A DNA stretch of 64,000 bases from SIG299 sp964544055 (GTDB lineage: Bacteria > Bacillota > Clostridia > Lachnospirales > Lachnospiraceae), in contig CAZJAA010000007.1 of NCBI GenBank assembly GCA_964544055.1, forward strand, positions 1 through 64,000. Direction: 5' to 3'. A program made the translations under genes and the position numbers. Below, one piece after another: positions 32,753-42,774 of the stretch; positions within the stretch are counted from its first letter, which is position 1, and every line of letters starts with the position of its first letter. The notes below the pieces were generated by a model. That model worked only from the letters and a program-made list of their open reading frames with translations, was not told the origin of the DNA and ran no database searches.

Positions 32753-33640
32753 TTACTTTACAATACCAACTTTCTTAAGTTCTTCGAAAAGAACCTTTGC
32801 ATGCTCTTCTTCCATTTCACTGAGCGGCATACGCATTGGACCAACTTCCATGCCCATCAGATTTAATGCTTTCTTTACCGGAATTGGATTTACCTCGCTA
32901 AACAGTGCACGAACCAGCGGAAGATACTTCATCTGCAGTTCCAGGCTACCCTTAACATCACCAGCCAGATACTTTGCGCAAATATCGTGGGTATCACGAG
33001 GTGCCACGTTGGAGAGCACGGAAATAACGCCCTTACCGCCAATGGACATCATTGGTGTAATCAGTCCGTCCTCGCCGGAATAAATGTCAATGTCGCCCTG
33101 ACAAGCTTCCAGGGTTTCCATGGTCTGCGGAAGATTTCCTGTAGCATCCTTCATGGCAACAATGTTGTCATATTCCCTAATCATTGCTGCTGCTGTTGCC
33201 GGGAGAATGTTGCAGCCGGTTCTTCCCGGAATGTTATATAAAATAAGAGGAATATCTACAGCTTTTGCGATGGCACCGAAGTGGTTAATCAGCCCCTTCT
33301 GGGTTGCCTTATTGTAATATGGAGTTACTACCAAAGCAGCGTCTGCACCTGCTTTTTCTGCCTCCTTTGTCAGGAAAATGGCTGTTTCTGTACAGTTGGA
33401 ACCGGTGCCTGCCACCACAGGGATTCTCTTTGCCGTTTTCTGTACTGCATAACGGATGCATTCCAAATGCTCCTCATGGGTTAATGTGGATGCCTCGCCT
33501 GTGGTACCGACAATAACGATACTGTCTGTTCCGTTTTCCACCTGAAAATCAATCAGCTCTCCAAGCTTATCAAAATTAATGTCTCCGTTTTCTTTAAATG
33601 GTGTAACAATGGCTACACCTGCGCCTGTAAAAATTGCCAT
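32753..33640 (-). CDS. dapA: 4-hydroxy-tetrahydrodipicolinate synthase
   Basis: 295 residues. Condenses pyruvate with aspartate semialdehyde, the committed step to diaminopimelate and lysine. TIM-barrel aldolase with GTTGEASTLTHEEH (~45-58), VTPYYNKATQKGL (active Tyr ~133), YNIPGRTG and the Schiff-base Lys in NIVAMKDATGN (~160). The start has AAGGAGGAGG. A good promoter lies ~35 bases upstream. No lysine riboswitch fits into the short leader. Confidence 0.96.
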   Translation of the reverse strand: MAIFTGAGVAIVTPFKENGDINFDKLGELIDFQVENGTDSIVIVGTTGEASTLTHEEHLECIRYAVQKTAKRIPVVAGTGSNCTETAIFLTKEAEKAGADAALVVTPYYNKATQKGLINHFGAIAKAVDIPLILYNIPGRTGCNILPATAAAMIREYDNIVAMKDATGNLPQTMETLEACQGDIDIYSGEDGLITPMMSIGGKGVISVLSNVAPRDTHDICAKYLAGDVKGSLELQMKYLPLVRALFSEVNPIPVKKALNLMGMEVGPMRMPLSEMEEEHAKVLFEELKKVGIVK

Positions 33641-33674
33641 ATGGATATCCTCCTCCTTCTTTCCAGTCGTCCGT

Positions 33675-33704
33675 ATTGTAACACTCCTGCTTGGGCTTTG
33701 TCAA
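33675..33704 (-). promoter_or_regulatory. dapA promoter
   Basis: TTGACA (33699-33704), 18-base spacer, TACAAT (33675-33680), read on the minus strand. The transcript leader is about 30 bases. Confidence 0.8.
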
Positions 33705-33748
33705 CTGCTTCGTACACATCTATTAATAACTATTCTGCTTTTCCGGTT

Positions 33749-35521
33749 TTATGAATTTGCACCCGCCAGCTGAAGCTCATACAATTTTTTATAAATTCCG
33801 TCCTGCAAAAGCAGTTCCTGATGCGTTCCCGTTTCACGGATGCGCCCCTTGTGCATTACCATGATTTTATCTGCATGCTGAATGGTAGACAGTCGATGTG
33901 CTACCATAATCGTTGTGCGGTTTAGCATCAGTTTTTCCAGAGCCTCCTGAATGAGCTGCTCCGTTTCGGTATCAATGTTTGCGGTAGCCTCGTCCATCAC
34001 AAGGATTGCCGGGTCATAGGCAAGGGTTCTTGCAAAGGAAATCAGCTGACGCTGACCTGCGGAAAGGGTAGCTCCCCGCTCAGTTACAGGCTCGTCATAG
34101 CCATGCTCCAGCTGCCGGATAAAACCGTCCGCATTGACATAGCAGGCTGCCTCCCTGATATCCTCTTCGGAAATGCCCTCATTTTTTAAGCGGATATTGC
34201 TCTTGATGTCACCGGTAAACATAAACACATCCTGCTGCACCTGCCCAATGGCACTGCGCAGCTCATCTGTGCTCATATCCCTGATATTCACGCCGTCAAT
34301 GGTGATGGTACCCTTCTGAATGTCATAATATCTGCCAATGAGGTTCAGAATCGAAGACTTTCCGGCACCGGTCGCACCAACAAAGGCAACCCTCTGTCCT
34401 GGCTCAATCGTAAAGCTGACATCCTTTAAAATCCAATCCTCCCCCTGATAGGCAAACCAGACGTGGTCAAACACAATACGTCCTTTTACTTTTCCAAGTT
34501 CTACCGGATGCTCCGGATTTTTCACCATCGGCTCTTCGTCTAAAATCGTGAAGATTTTTTCTGCCGAAGCCATTGCCGACTGAAGCGTACCAAACTGTTC
34601 TGCCAGTTCCTGAATCGGGTCAAAGATGGAGCGGATGTAGTCAGAGAAAATATAAAGTGTACCTGCCGTAATTGCTCCATCCAGTACAATCGTGCTTCCG
34701 GCACCGAGAATAATACAGAGTGCCACAATCGATAAAATGTACATCAGCGGACGGAAAATGGCAAAAACCATCATTTCGCGGTAGCTTGCGTGGAATAAAT
34801 CCTTTGCCCGGTACTGGAACTCTTTGTTTTTTTCATATTCCTTGGCAAAAATCTGAATGACCTTCATGCCGGAGAGGTGCTCGGAAAGATAGGTATTCAG
34901 AGCGGTTAATTTGGTTCTTACAATACGATAGGTCGTTTTGGAAATCGATTTGAACACAACGGTCAGCACCACAATCAGCGGCATCAGGCACAGAGCCAAA
35001 AGTGCAAGTTTGGCGTTTAGAATAAACATTACTGCCATCAAACCGATGATTTTTGCAATGTTTTTGATAAGACGCACTAAAATCTGTGTGTACATCTCAT
35101 TTAATGCTTCCACGTCATTTGTCACACGAGTAACGATTTTACCAACCGGAGTAATGTCAAAAAAGCGCATGGACAGCTTATGAATGTGTTCAAAAACTTC
35201 CTGACGGATGTTATAGATAATCGTCTGTCCCGTCAGCTGCAAAATCCAGGTATTCAAAAAGTTGAACACAAAGCTTAATACCAGAAGAATAATATACTGG
35301 ACACCTAAGCCTGCAATCTGACCAAAATCTGCCGATTTTGAAAATAAATCAATGGCTTCGCCGGTTAAAATTGGACGGTAAATTTCAATTAAAGTAATGC
35401 CTAGCACGAGCAGCAGGCAGATGAGAAACTGCCACCAGTACGGTGCTGCATAGCGCAGCAAACGACCCAAAACGTGTCCGTGCACGGATTCTTCCATAGA
35501 GGAAAGCTTCTTATCACTCAT
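33749..35521 (-). CDS. ABC exporter half-transporter with a canonical ATPase site
   Basis: 590 residues from the ATG at 35519-35521 (GGGAGG upstream); a longer frame into the neighbouring gene is spurious. Six membrane helices in the first ~330 residues and an NBD at the C-terminus: Walker A GATGAGKSS, signature LSAGQRQ, Walker B ILVMDEATANID with catalytic Glu, and H-loop VAHRLST. It pairs with the half-transporter 16 bases upstream, which has a degenerate site, as in heterodimeric exporters such as BmrCD or TmrAB. Substrate unknown (drug, lipid or peptide). Last gene of the minus-strand run from the oligopeptide importer. Confidence 0.9.
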   Translation of the reverse strand: MSDKKLSSMEESVHGHVLGRLLRYAAPYWWQFLICLLLVLGITLIEIYRPILTGEAIDLFSKSADFGQIAGLGVQYIILLVLSFVFNFLNTWILQLTGQTIIYNIRQEVFEHIHKLSMRFFDITPVGKIVTRVTNDVEALNEMYTQILVRLIKNIAKIIGLMAVMFILNAKLALLALCLMPLIVVLTVVFKSISKTTYRIVRTKLTALNTYLSEHLSGMKVIQIFAKEYEKNKEFQYRAKDLFHASYREMMVFAIFRPLMYILSIVALCIILGAGSTIVLDGAITAGTLYIFSDYIRSIFDPIQELAEQFGTLQSAMASAEKIFTILDEEPMVKNPEHPVELGKVKGRIVFDHVWFAYQGEDWILKDVSFTIEPGQRVAFVGATGAGKSSILNLIGRYYDIQKGTITIDGVNIRDMSTDELRSAIGQVQQDVFMFTGDIKSNIRLKNEGISEEDIREAACYVNADGFIRQLEHGYDEPVTERGATLSAGQRQLISFARTLAYDPAILVMDEATANIDTETEQLIQEALEKLMLNRTTIMVAHRLSTIQHADKIMVMHKGRIRETGTHQELLLQDGIYKKLYELQLAGANS

Positions 35522-35537
35522 TTTGTTTTCCTCCCTT

Positions 35538-37433
35538 CTAAACTGCTTCCAGCTGTTTTTCCAGCTGCTGCTTTTCGTATAATTTTGCATAAATTCCGTT
35601 CTGTGCAAGCAGTTCCTCATGGGTGCCGTATTCTGCCATTGCACCTTCGTCAAGCACAAGAATACGGTCCGCATTCTGAATGGTGGAAATGCGGTGGGCA
35701 ATGATAATGGTTGTCTTGCCCTGACGGTTTTCCTTTAAATTTTTCAAAATCTGCTCTTCGGTATCGGTATCTACCGCCGACAGTGAATCATCCAGAATCA
35801 GCACCGGAGCATTCTTCATCAGTGCTCGTGCAATGGAACTACGCTGCTTCTGTCCACCGGAAACCGTCACACCGCGTTCTCCGACCATGGTGGAGTACTG
35901 GTGCGGAAATTCCATGATGTTTTCGTGGATGCAGGCAAGCTTTGCAGCTTTCTGGACTTCGTCCAAATCGTTGTATTCCTTGTCTGCCTGATTTTCCCGG
36001 TTGTAAAGCTCCTGCTCCAAATAAGCCTCTTCGCTTTCCCTGCGGTTTAAAAACAGCTTGTGCTTTAGCTTTTTCTGTGTTCCTTCTTTAAAATTACGCA
36101 CGCCAAAGGCAATATTGGTCTGCAGTGTATCGGAAAACAGGAAATTATCCTGCGGTACATAGGCAATCTGTTCGCGGAGTGTCTTTAACGGAATTTCGTT
36201 AATGTCGTGTCCGTCAAAGAAAATCATGCCATCCTCCACGTTGTATAAATGCAGCAACAAGTTGGCAATCGTCGTTTTTCCGCTGCCGGTACGTCCTATA
36301 ATTGCAAGCATACTGCCCTTTGGCACGGTAACATCGATATTCTTTAACGCTTCCGGAAGTGCCTGTTTATAGCGGAAGCTTAGGCGGTTCAGACGAATGT
36401 CTCCGTTTAAGCCGGTAATCCGGCGGTTCGTTTTTTCTGTGTCCCTGATTTCCGACTGTTCGTCAAAAATGCTCTGGATACGGCTCATGGATGCAAGTCC
36501 CTGAGAAAACGTGTTAATGCTGTCACCAACAGCAATCATCGGCCAGACGAGCGTACCAATGTACTGGTTAAACTCGACAAACTGTCCCGGAGTCATCATG
36601 CCCTGGGAAACCAGATAACCGCCATATAACAGGGTGATGACGCTGGAAAAACCAATCAGCACTTCTAACAGCGGCCAGACAATGGCATTCAGCTTAACAA
36701 CCCGCATATTTTTGTCTTTGTTGTTCCGGTTTGCCTTGGCAAACGATTTTAATTCTGCCTGCTCCTGCACAAATGCTTTGATGACACGGATACCGGAAAT
36801 ACTCTCCTGTACCTCATCTGTCAGGTCGGAAAATGCCTGCTGCTTTTCGTCAAAGCGTTTTTCCATGACCTTTCCGTAATAAATGCCGCCAAATAAAATA
36901 AACAGCATTGGTAAAACAGCAATCAGTGTAAGCTGCAGATTGATGTTCAAAATCATTTTGGCAAGTACCATAATGGTCATGATTACGGCATCAAACGTGG
37001 AAATAACCGCAGGACCTACTGCCATACGCACCGAGTTTAAATCATTCGTAAAATGTGCCATCAGATCACCGGTTTTGTTCTGGTTATAATAATTCATGGA
37101 AAGCCCGGTTAAATGGGAAAACATATCTTCCCGGATTTCCAGTTCAATTTTCCGGCAGCTTCCAAAAATAAAATATCTCCAGAAGAAACGACCGAGCATC
37201 AGAACCAGACCGACCAGAAGAATTAAGAACACATAATACAATGCACCCTTGAAATCCATGTCTCCAATCGTCAGGCCGTCGATAATTTTTCCTGTGTACT
37301 CCGGAATATAAAGGTTGACAAAATCCACCACAAACAGGGTGATAATTCCGCCCAGATACGCCAATTTATGCCTGTTGATGTATCTTAGAATCATCTTTGG
37401 AAAAGGCTTTTTTTCCTTTCTTTTGTTCTGCAT
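35538..37433 (-). CDS. ABC exporter half-transporter with a degenerate ATPase site and an NBD insertion
   Basis: 631 residues from the ATG at 37431-37433 (GGAG six bases upstream). Six helices (~25-315), Walker A GRTGSGKT (380-387), Q-loop YVPQDNFLF, signature VSGGQKQ, Walker B VLILDDSLSAVD. The residue after the Walker B Asp is Asp549 rather than Glu, the mark of the low-activity half in heterodimers. Between the Q-loop and signature, ~446-492 form a charged insertion (KKLKHKLFLNRRE and onward) that most homologues lack. Stop and partner start are 16 bases apart. Substrate unknown. Confidence 0.9.
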   Translation of the reverse strand: MQNKRKEKKPFPKMILRYINRHKLAYLGGIITLFVVDFVNLYIPEYTGKIIDGLTIGDMDFKGALYYVFLILLVGLVLMLGRFFWRYFIFGSCRKIELEIREDMFSHLTGLSMNYYNQNKTGDLMAHFTNDLNSVRMAVGPAVISTFDAVIMTIMVLAKMILNINLQLTLIAVLPMLFILFGGIYYGKVMEKRFDEKQQAFSDLTDEVQESISGIRVIKAFVQEQAELKSFAKANRNNKDKNMRVVKLNAIVWPLLEVLIGFSSVITLLYGGYLVSQGMMTPGQFVEFNQYIGTLVWPMIAVGDSINTFSQGLASMSRIQSIFDEQSEIRDTEKTNRRITGLNGDIRLNRLSFRYKQALPEALKNIDVTVPKGSMLAIIGRTGSGKTTIANLLLHLYNVEDGMIFFDGHDINEIPLKTLREQIAYVPQDNFLFSDTLQTNIAFGVRNFKEGTQKKLKHKLFLNRRESEEAYLEQELYNRENQADKEYNDLDEVQKAAKLACIHENIMEFPHQYSTMVGERGVTVSGGQKQRSSIARALMKNAPVLILDDSLSAVDTDTEEQILKNLKENRQGKTTIIIAHRISTIQNADRILVLDEGAMAEYGTHEELLAQNGIYAKLYEKQQLEKQLEAV

Positions 37434-37460
37434 GAGTTTCTCCATTTCTAAGAACGTATT

Positions 37461-39086
37461 TTACATTCCTCTCTCTTTCTTTACTAATTCTTTGGTATAT
37501 GCATGCTGCGGATGCTCAAACACCTCTGCGGTGCATCCCACTTCCACAATTTCGCCACGATACAGCACAATTACACGGTCGCAGATGCGCCGGATAACGT
37601 TCATATCATGGGAAACAAACAGGTAGGACATCCCATGCTCCTGCTTCAAACGGTATAAAAGCTCCAGAATCTGCTCCTGCACCGTAACGTCCAGAGCTGA
37701 CACCGGTTCATCCAGAACTACAATATCCGGTTTCTGAATCAGGGCTGCCGCAATCGCAATGCGCTGACGCTGTCCGCCGGAAAGTTCCCTGACATACCGT
37801 CCTGCATGCATTTCTTCTAATTCTACCTCTTTTAGTGCCTCTATGACAAGCCTTTTTCTTTCTTTTTTTGAAAAACTCCCTTGAATTTTTAACGGCTCTT
37901 CCAAAATCCATCCAATTTTTCTTGCCGGATTTAAACTGCCGTAAGGATCCTGAAATACCATCTGCGGACGACGAAGCCCCTCTGCAAAGGTAAGCGTTCC
38001 TTCTGTCAGGGGAAGCAGTCCGGTCACAGACTTTGAAATGGTGGATTTTCCGGAACCGGATTCTCCAATCAGGCCGAGAATTTCTCCCTGGTATAATTCA
38101 AAGGAAACCTGATTTACCGCCCGCGTAACCTTTTCTTTTCCAAAAAAGTTTTTTTCTTTATATTCTATCACAGCATTTTGAAGCATAAACGCCGGAAGCT
38201 TTTCCGCTGTTTTCTCGTTTTCCTGTGTTTTCTCCGAAGTCAGCTGAGTATTTGTCAATGTAACATTTTTATCCTTGGCTGCCTCAAGAAGCTTTTTCGT
38301 GTAGTCTTCCTTTGGACTGGTGAAAATTTCTTCTGCCGTCCCGCGTTCCACCACACGACCATCCTTTAAGACAAGCACACGGTCGCACAGACGTGCCACA
38401 AGAGCAAGGTCATGGGAAATAAACAGAATCGATGTCTGATAGGCGTTCCGGTAATAATTTAAACGCTCCAGAATGACTTCCTGCGTAGCCGCATCCAGTG
38501 CCGTAGTCGGTTCATCTGCAATCAGAAGCTGCGGATGATGAAGCATGGCAATCGCAATCATGACACGCTGCCGCTGCCCGCCGGAAAGCTGATGCGGATA
38601 TTTTTTCAGAAGTTCTTCGGCAGGTTCCAGCCCTGCTTCCTCCAATGCCGCAATCACCCGCTCCCTGCGAAGCTTTTTATTTTTTTTATAGACTGCTGCC
38701 TCATGAAGCAGCAGACCCTCTTCCACCTGCTTTTCAATGGTTAATACCGGATTTAATGAGGTCATCGGCTCCTGATACACCATGGCAATCCGATTTCCGC
38801 GAAGCTTCTGCCATTCCTCTTCTTTTTTTGACAGAAGGCTGCTTCCATCAAAGGTCATTTCCTCTGCCGTAATGTCCGTTCCTTCCGGCAGAAGATGCAG
38901 GATGGAAAGTGAGGATACGCTTTTTCCGGAACCGGATTCTCCCACCAGACCTACAATCTGCCCGGCTGCCACGGATAAATCAATCCCATGTACCACTTCC
39001 TGCCTTTCTGCTACAGAAAAAATTCCGTTGAGATTCTTCTTTGCCGGAAATGAAATTTTTAAGTTTTTTATGGTAAGCAACGACAC
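37461..39086 (-). CDS. Oligopeptide/dipeptide ABC importer, fused double ATPase (DppD-DppF type)
   Basis: 541 residues starting at GTG (39084-39086) with AAAGGAGG. Two complete NBDs in one chain. The first (~1-260) has VGESGSGKSVSS, LSGGQRQRVMIA and LLIADEPTTALD; the second (~300-541) has IGESGSGKSTISK, LSGGQRQRIAIA and IVVLDEPVSALDV. Both have catalytic Glu and H-loop. The C-terminal extension usual for DppD/OppD Fe-S sites is short. Supplies energy to the permeases just upstream. Fused forms are known (YejF-like); fusion removes the need for separate D and F genes. Confidence 0.92.
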   Translation of the reverse strand: MSLLTIKNLKISFPAKKNLNGIFSVAERQEVVHGIDLSVAAGQIVGLVGESGSGKSVSSLSILHLLPEGTDITAEEMTFDGSSLLSKKEEEWQKLRGNRIAMVYQEPMTSLNPVLTIEKQVEEGLLLHEAAVYKKNKKLRRERVIAALEEAGLEPAEELLKKYPHQLSGGQRQRVMIAIAMLHHPQLLIADEPTTALDAATQEVILERLNYYRNAYQTSILFISHDLALVARLCDRVLVLKDGRVVERGTAEEIFTSPKEDYTKKLLEAAKDKNVTLTNTQLTSEKTQENEKTAEKLPAFMLQNAVIEYKEKNFFGKEKVTRAVNQVSFELYQGEILGLIGESGSGKSTISKSVTGLLPLTEGTLTFAEGLRRPQMVFQDPYGSLNPARKIGWILEEPLKIQGSFSKKERKRLVIEALKEVELEEMHAGRYVRELSGGQRQRIAIAAALIQKPDIVVLDEPVSALDVTVQEQILELLYRLKQEHGMSYLFVSHDMNVIRRICDRVIVLYRGEIVEVGCTAEVFEHPQHAYTKELVKKERGM

Positions 39087-39147
39087 AGGATTCCTCCTTT
39101 CTTGATGTACTCTCCGTATTTTCTGAAAAAAACCAAGGGCACATTCT

Positions 39148-39936
39148 TTACGTCCGATCTGCTGTTACAAAGCCAAGTCCCAAGGTCAGGGCAAGAATCG
39201 TAAGCCCCGGTGCCATGGCATACCACGGAGCAGACCACAAAAAGCTCTGTGCCTCCGACAGCATTCTGCCAAGGCTTGGATCCGGCTGGGTAACACCAAG
39301 ACCTAAATAACTCATGCCTGCCTCCGACAATACAGCATTCTGAAAACCGACCAGCAGAGAGGTTTTTAAAACAGGCATACAATTTGGTAATATATGAAAA
39401 ACAAGAATGCGAAAATTTCCGGCTCCCATGAGCTTTGCATTCCTGACATAGTCAAGTTCTTTCTGTACCAGTACTTCACTGCGCACCACGCGGGCAAAGC
39501 TCGGAATAAAAACAATTCCAAGCGCTGCAATCAGGTTATAGGTGCCCGGACCAATGACTGCCACAAAGCAGATAGCCAGCAGGACACTTGGAAACGCCGC
39601 CAGCACATCATTCACCCGCATCAGCACGACATCCAGCCAGCCACCAAAATAAGCCGTAACAGAGCCAAGAAATACTCCTGCTCCGGCTCCGACAACAACC
39701 ACACAGAATGCAATAAAAAAGCTGGTGGATGCGCCTTCCATAACACGGCTGAAAATATCACGGCCGAACTGGTCTGTTCCAAACAGGTATGCAAAGGACG
39801 GTGGCTGGTTTTTTTGAAGCACATTCATTTCATTCACCGGATATGGTGTGTAAAACATACCCACAACTGCCAAAAGCAGCACCAGTCCAATGAGAAGATA
39901 TCCAATGATTAAATGATAGTTTAACTTTTTTTTCAT
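39148..39936 (-). CDS. Oligopeptide ABC importer permease, DppC-like
   Basis: 262 residues. Membrane helices at ~8-28 and further spans; the N-terminal OppC_N segment ends in PSFAYLFGTDQFGRDIFSRV, and the EAA coupling loop RNAKLMGAGNFRILVFHILPN is near 190. Start ATG with GAGGATTA. The C-terminus (GLGFVTADRT) is slightly shorter than many homologues, but all spans are present. It pairs with the DppB-like permease upstream. Confidence 0.9.
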   Translation of the reverse strand: MKKKLNYHLIIGYLLIGLVLLLAVVGMFYTPYPVNEMNVLQKNQPPSFAYLFGTDQFGRDIFSRVMEGASTSFFIAFCVVVVGAGAGVFLGSVTAYFGGWLDVVLMRVNDVLAAFPSVLLAICFVAVIGPGTYNLIAALGIVFIPSFARVVRSEVLVQKELDYVRNAKLMGAGNFRILVFHILPNCMPVLKTSLLVGFQNAVLSEAGMSYLGLGVTQPDPSLGRMLSEAQSFLWSAPWYAMAPGLTILALTLGLGFVTADRT

Positions 39937-40040
39937 GTCACACTAATCCTCATTTCTGAGCGACTTTGTCGCAAACAAGGCGACAGGAAATTCGCACAGG
40001 CGATTTCTTGTCTGCCATCAAGGGCTATTTGCTTTCCGTT

Positions 40041-40976
40041 CTAGCGTAATCTCGGATCAAGCTTCTGATAAGCAATATCTGCCAGAGTATTCAAAATAAC
40101 CACAAGACAGGCTATATAAAGAACAATTGCCTGCACTACCGGATAATCCCGGTTGGAAATGGAAGTAATGAGCAGTCTGCCAAGTCCCGGAATATTAAAC
40201 ACCTGCTCTACCACAATGCTTCCTGCCAGTACATCGGCTGCCATCATGGCAAGCATCGTCACCACCGGCAAAAGTGAATTGATTAGCACATGATGCAGCA
40301 GTATTCTTCCCTCGGAATTTCCCTTTCCTCTGGCCGTTCGCACATAATCAAGTTTTTTCTGCGCCACCACGGAATTGCGGATGTAGCGAGTCATGGTAGC
40401 ACACTTTGGCACCGCCACGGCAACTGCCGGAAGAAACAAAAAGCTTAAAAATTCCGCCAGATTTTCCTGCGGACTCACATACCCTCCTACTGTAAACAGA
40501 TGAAGCACAATACCAAAGAAAAAGGTAAGCATAATTCCCAGAAAAAACTGCGGCACCGCCATGCCAAGCTGTGACAAAAACGTTATTACGGTATCAATGA
40601 CTCCATTCGGCTTTCTGGTGCCAAGCAGACCGAGCGGAAAAGAAAACAGAAGAATCAACAGCATCGCATAAACTGCCAAAGTAATTGTTGCCGGAAGCCT
40701 GTCTGCCACCAGCTCACGAACCGGAAGATGGTACTGGGTTGACTCTCCGAAGTCTCCACGGACAGCAGAAGTAAGCCAGTTGAAATACTGTACGTGCACC
40801 GGACGGTTTAATCCAAGATCCTCCCTGAGTGCTTCAATGGCAGCCTCGTCCGCATCCATTCCAAGGTTGGAAACAGCAGCATCCCCGGGAATCAGTGAAA
40901 ACGCAAGGAAGCTTAAAAATGAAATCATGACAAGTGTAATAATGAGAGTTCCTGTTTTTTTCAGTAGAAATTTCAT
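40041..40976 (-). CDS. Oligopeptide ABC importer permease, DppB-like
   Basis: 311 residues, ATG preceded by AAGGAGG. Six membrane spans; the start KKTGTLIITLVMISFLSFLA and SLIPGDAAVSNLG, the mid loop LGLNRPVHVQYFNWL and the EAA loop YVRTARGKGNSEGRI are typical. FNIPGLGRLLITSISNRDYPV and a final DPRLR complete the family pattern. Follows the solute-binding protein by ~100 bases. Confidence 0.92.
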   Translation of the reverse strand: MKFLLKKTGTLIITLVMISFLSFLAFSLIPGDAAVSNLGMDADEAAIEALREDLGLNRPVHVQYFNWLTSAVRGDFGESTQYHLPVRELVADRLPATITLAVYAMLLILLFSFPLGLLGTRKPNGVIDTVITFLSQLGMAVPQFFLGIMLTFFFGIVLHLFTVGGYVSPQENLAEFLSFLFLPAVAVAVPKCATMTRYIRNSVVAQKKLDYVRTARGKGNSEGRILLHHVLINSLLPVVTMLAMMAADVLAGSIVVEQVFNIPGLGRLLITSISNRDYPVVQAIVLYIACLVVILNTLADIAYQKLDPRLR

Positions 40977-41074
40977 ATTCCAAGCCTCCTTTCCGTTTTC
41001 TTTGTTACAACCTTCTTCAAATTATTTTCCAATTTTGCGGTTTTCGTGATTCAAAAAAATCCATGATGCCAAAC

Positions 41075-42616
41075 TTACTTAAAATATACCAGCGACATAT
41101 CCTGCACATAAACCGGATAAAAGGTATAACCGCCAAGCTCCTTGCTGACTGCGGTAAGCAGAGCCGGATCCTGAATATAAGCCGACGCAGCATCTGCATA
41201 CAGCAGTCTTTGCAGCTCTTTATATCCCTTTATTTTTTCCTGCTCCTCCACTGCCGAAAGCGCATTTTCAAAAATACGGTCATATTCCGCATTGTTATAA
41301 TTCATAAAATTATTGTTTGCAGCGGAATGATAGCGTTTTAACACATCACTTGGTGCCAGATTAAAATCAAGACCGACTACGGTTGCCTGATAATTTCTTC
41401 CTTTATAAACCTCCGTCAGCCAGGCTGCCCATTCCACCGGAACGATTTTTGCAGTAATGCCTGCCTTTTTTAACTGTTCCACCACGATTTGTGCCGTGTC
41501 CATGTGATACTGGTAGTTGGATGGCACAGTAATTGTAATTTCCAGACCGTCCGCATAACCTGCCTCTTTCAGCAGCTGCTTTGCCTGCTCCACATCATAG
41601 GTATAGCCCGCAAGAGTATCATTGTAATAGCTTGCAAGTCCCGGAGTCATGCCACTGTTTAAAATGGTGCCGCGACCGGCAGACAGCATATCTAAAATTT
41701 CCTGACGATTAATGGCATGACAGACTGCCTGACGCACACGCACATCATCAAACGGTGCCGCCGCATTATTTAAAAACACTGCCTGCACCAGATTTGTGCT
41801 GCCCACTTCAATGGAATACTTCTCAGAAAGCTGCGCCGCCTGTTCCTCGGTCAGATATGGAAAAATGTTGATTTTTCCGGCCATAAGCTCCAAAAACGCT
41901 GCATCGGAGCTGGCATAAATCTTAAACGTTACTTTGTCCAGATATGCCGGTGTACCGTAATACTCCGGATTTTTTTCCATCACAAAGCTCTCCAACGGAG
42001 AATAGGACACAAATTGAAACGGGCCTGTTCCTACCGGGCTGGTACCCTGGGCATCATAATCACACGGAATAATGGCACAAGTCAGATACGGCAGAAGCTC
42101 CGTATTCGCAGAATACAGGCTTACCACCACCGTGCGCTCATCCGTTGCCGTAATATCTTTGACAGCAGAAGAAAGCGCCGATTTAACCAAGACATTCGGA
42201 TCTTGAACGTCTAAGAGACCGGCGCAACGTTTTAACGAATATACGACATCATCCACTGTAACAACGTCCCCATTGTGAAACTTTACATTTTCACGAAGGG
42301 TAAACGTGTAGGTCAGCGCATCCTCTGCGATGACATAGCTTTCTGCTACAGCTTCTACAAAATTTCCATTTTTGTCAGGTTTTATAAGACCTTCAAAAAC
42401 ATTAAACAGAACTTCGTCAGTTCCTGCCGCAACTGCAACGTGTGGGTCAAGACTATCCAGATCCTGTGTGATTCCTACGACGATTTCTCCACCGACCGCA
42501 GGAGTTCCAGAAGAAATATCACCCGGAGTGTTTCCCTTGTCTGTACCGCCATTACAACCGCAAAGTGCAGTCAGCACGGAAATCATCAGTAATGTAAGAA
42601 ATACGTTTCTTTTCAT
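41075..42616 (-). CDS. Solute-binding lipoprotein of the oligopeptide importer (SBP_bac_5)
   Basis: 513 residues from the ATG at 42614-42616, which has GAGGAGA upstream; a longer frame has no site. Lipoprotein signal: KRNVFLTLLMISVLTALCGC, with the Cys in L-C-G-C as the probable lipidation site, then a Gly/Thr-rich linker. Family 5 segments follow: GITQDLDSLDPHVA, YTFTLRENVKFHNGDVVTVD and VRQAVCHAINRQEIL. It captures peptides, or possibly other amphiphilic ligands, outside the membrane for the permeases downstream. Ligand type cannot be read from sequence. First gene of the importer operon, with its own promoter. Confidence 0.93.
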   Translation of the reverse strand: MKRNVFLTLLMISVLTALCGCNGGTDKGNTPGDISSGTPAVGGEIVVGITQDLDSLDPHVAVAAGTDEVLFNVFEGLIKPDKNGNFVEAVAESYVIAEDALTYTFTLRENVKFHNGDVVTVDDVVYSLKRCAGLLDVQDPNVLVKSALSSAVKDITATDERTVVVSLYSANTELLPYLTCAIIPCDYDAQGTSPVGTGPFQFVSYSPLESFVMEKNPEYYGTPAYLDKVTFKIYASSDAAFLELMAGKINIFPYLTEEQAAQLSEKYSIEVGSTNLVQAVFLNNAAAPFDDVRVRQAVCHAINRQEILDMLSAGRGTILNSGMTPGLASYYNDTLAGYTYDVEQAKQLLKEAGYADGLEITITVPSNYQYHMDTAQIVVEQLKKAGITAKIVPVEWAAWLTEVYKGRNYQATVVGLDFNLAPSDVLKRYHSAANNNFMNYNNAEYDRIFENALSAVEEQEKIKGYKELQRLLYADAASAYIQDPALLTAVSKELGGYTFYPVYVQDMSLVYFK

Positions 42617-42668
42617 AACAAATCTCCTCGTTTTTTTATTTCCTCTCACTATTTAATTTGTCAAACAC

Positions 42669-42697
42669 ATGATACTGCAAAGTTCAAAAAAACGCAA
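42669..42697 (-). promoter_or_regulatory. Promoter of the oligopeptide importer operon
   Basis: TTGCGT (42692-42697), 17-base spacer, TATCAT (42669-42674) on the minus strand. A TTGACA at 42656-42661 lies too near the start codon to be used well. Confidence 0.6.
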
Positions 42698-42774
42698 GGG
42701 GTGAAATGCTGAGCTTTTCCTGACTTCTGCAAACCAAACAGACCTGTTTTTTTCATGATACGTTTCCTCTTCAC

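Noticed and set aside
33641..33748. Possible lysine riboswitch before dapA
   Set aside because: The mapped promoter leaves only ~30 bases of leader, far too short for the lysine aptamer, and no aptamer motif is visible.
42656..42661. TTGACA near the solute-binding protein start
   Set aside because: A -10 at the right distance would fall at the ribosome-binding region; the upstream TTGCGT-17-TATCAT pair is the better promoter.
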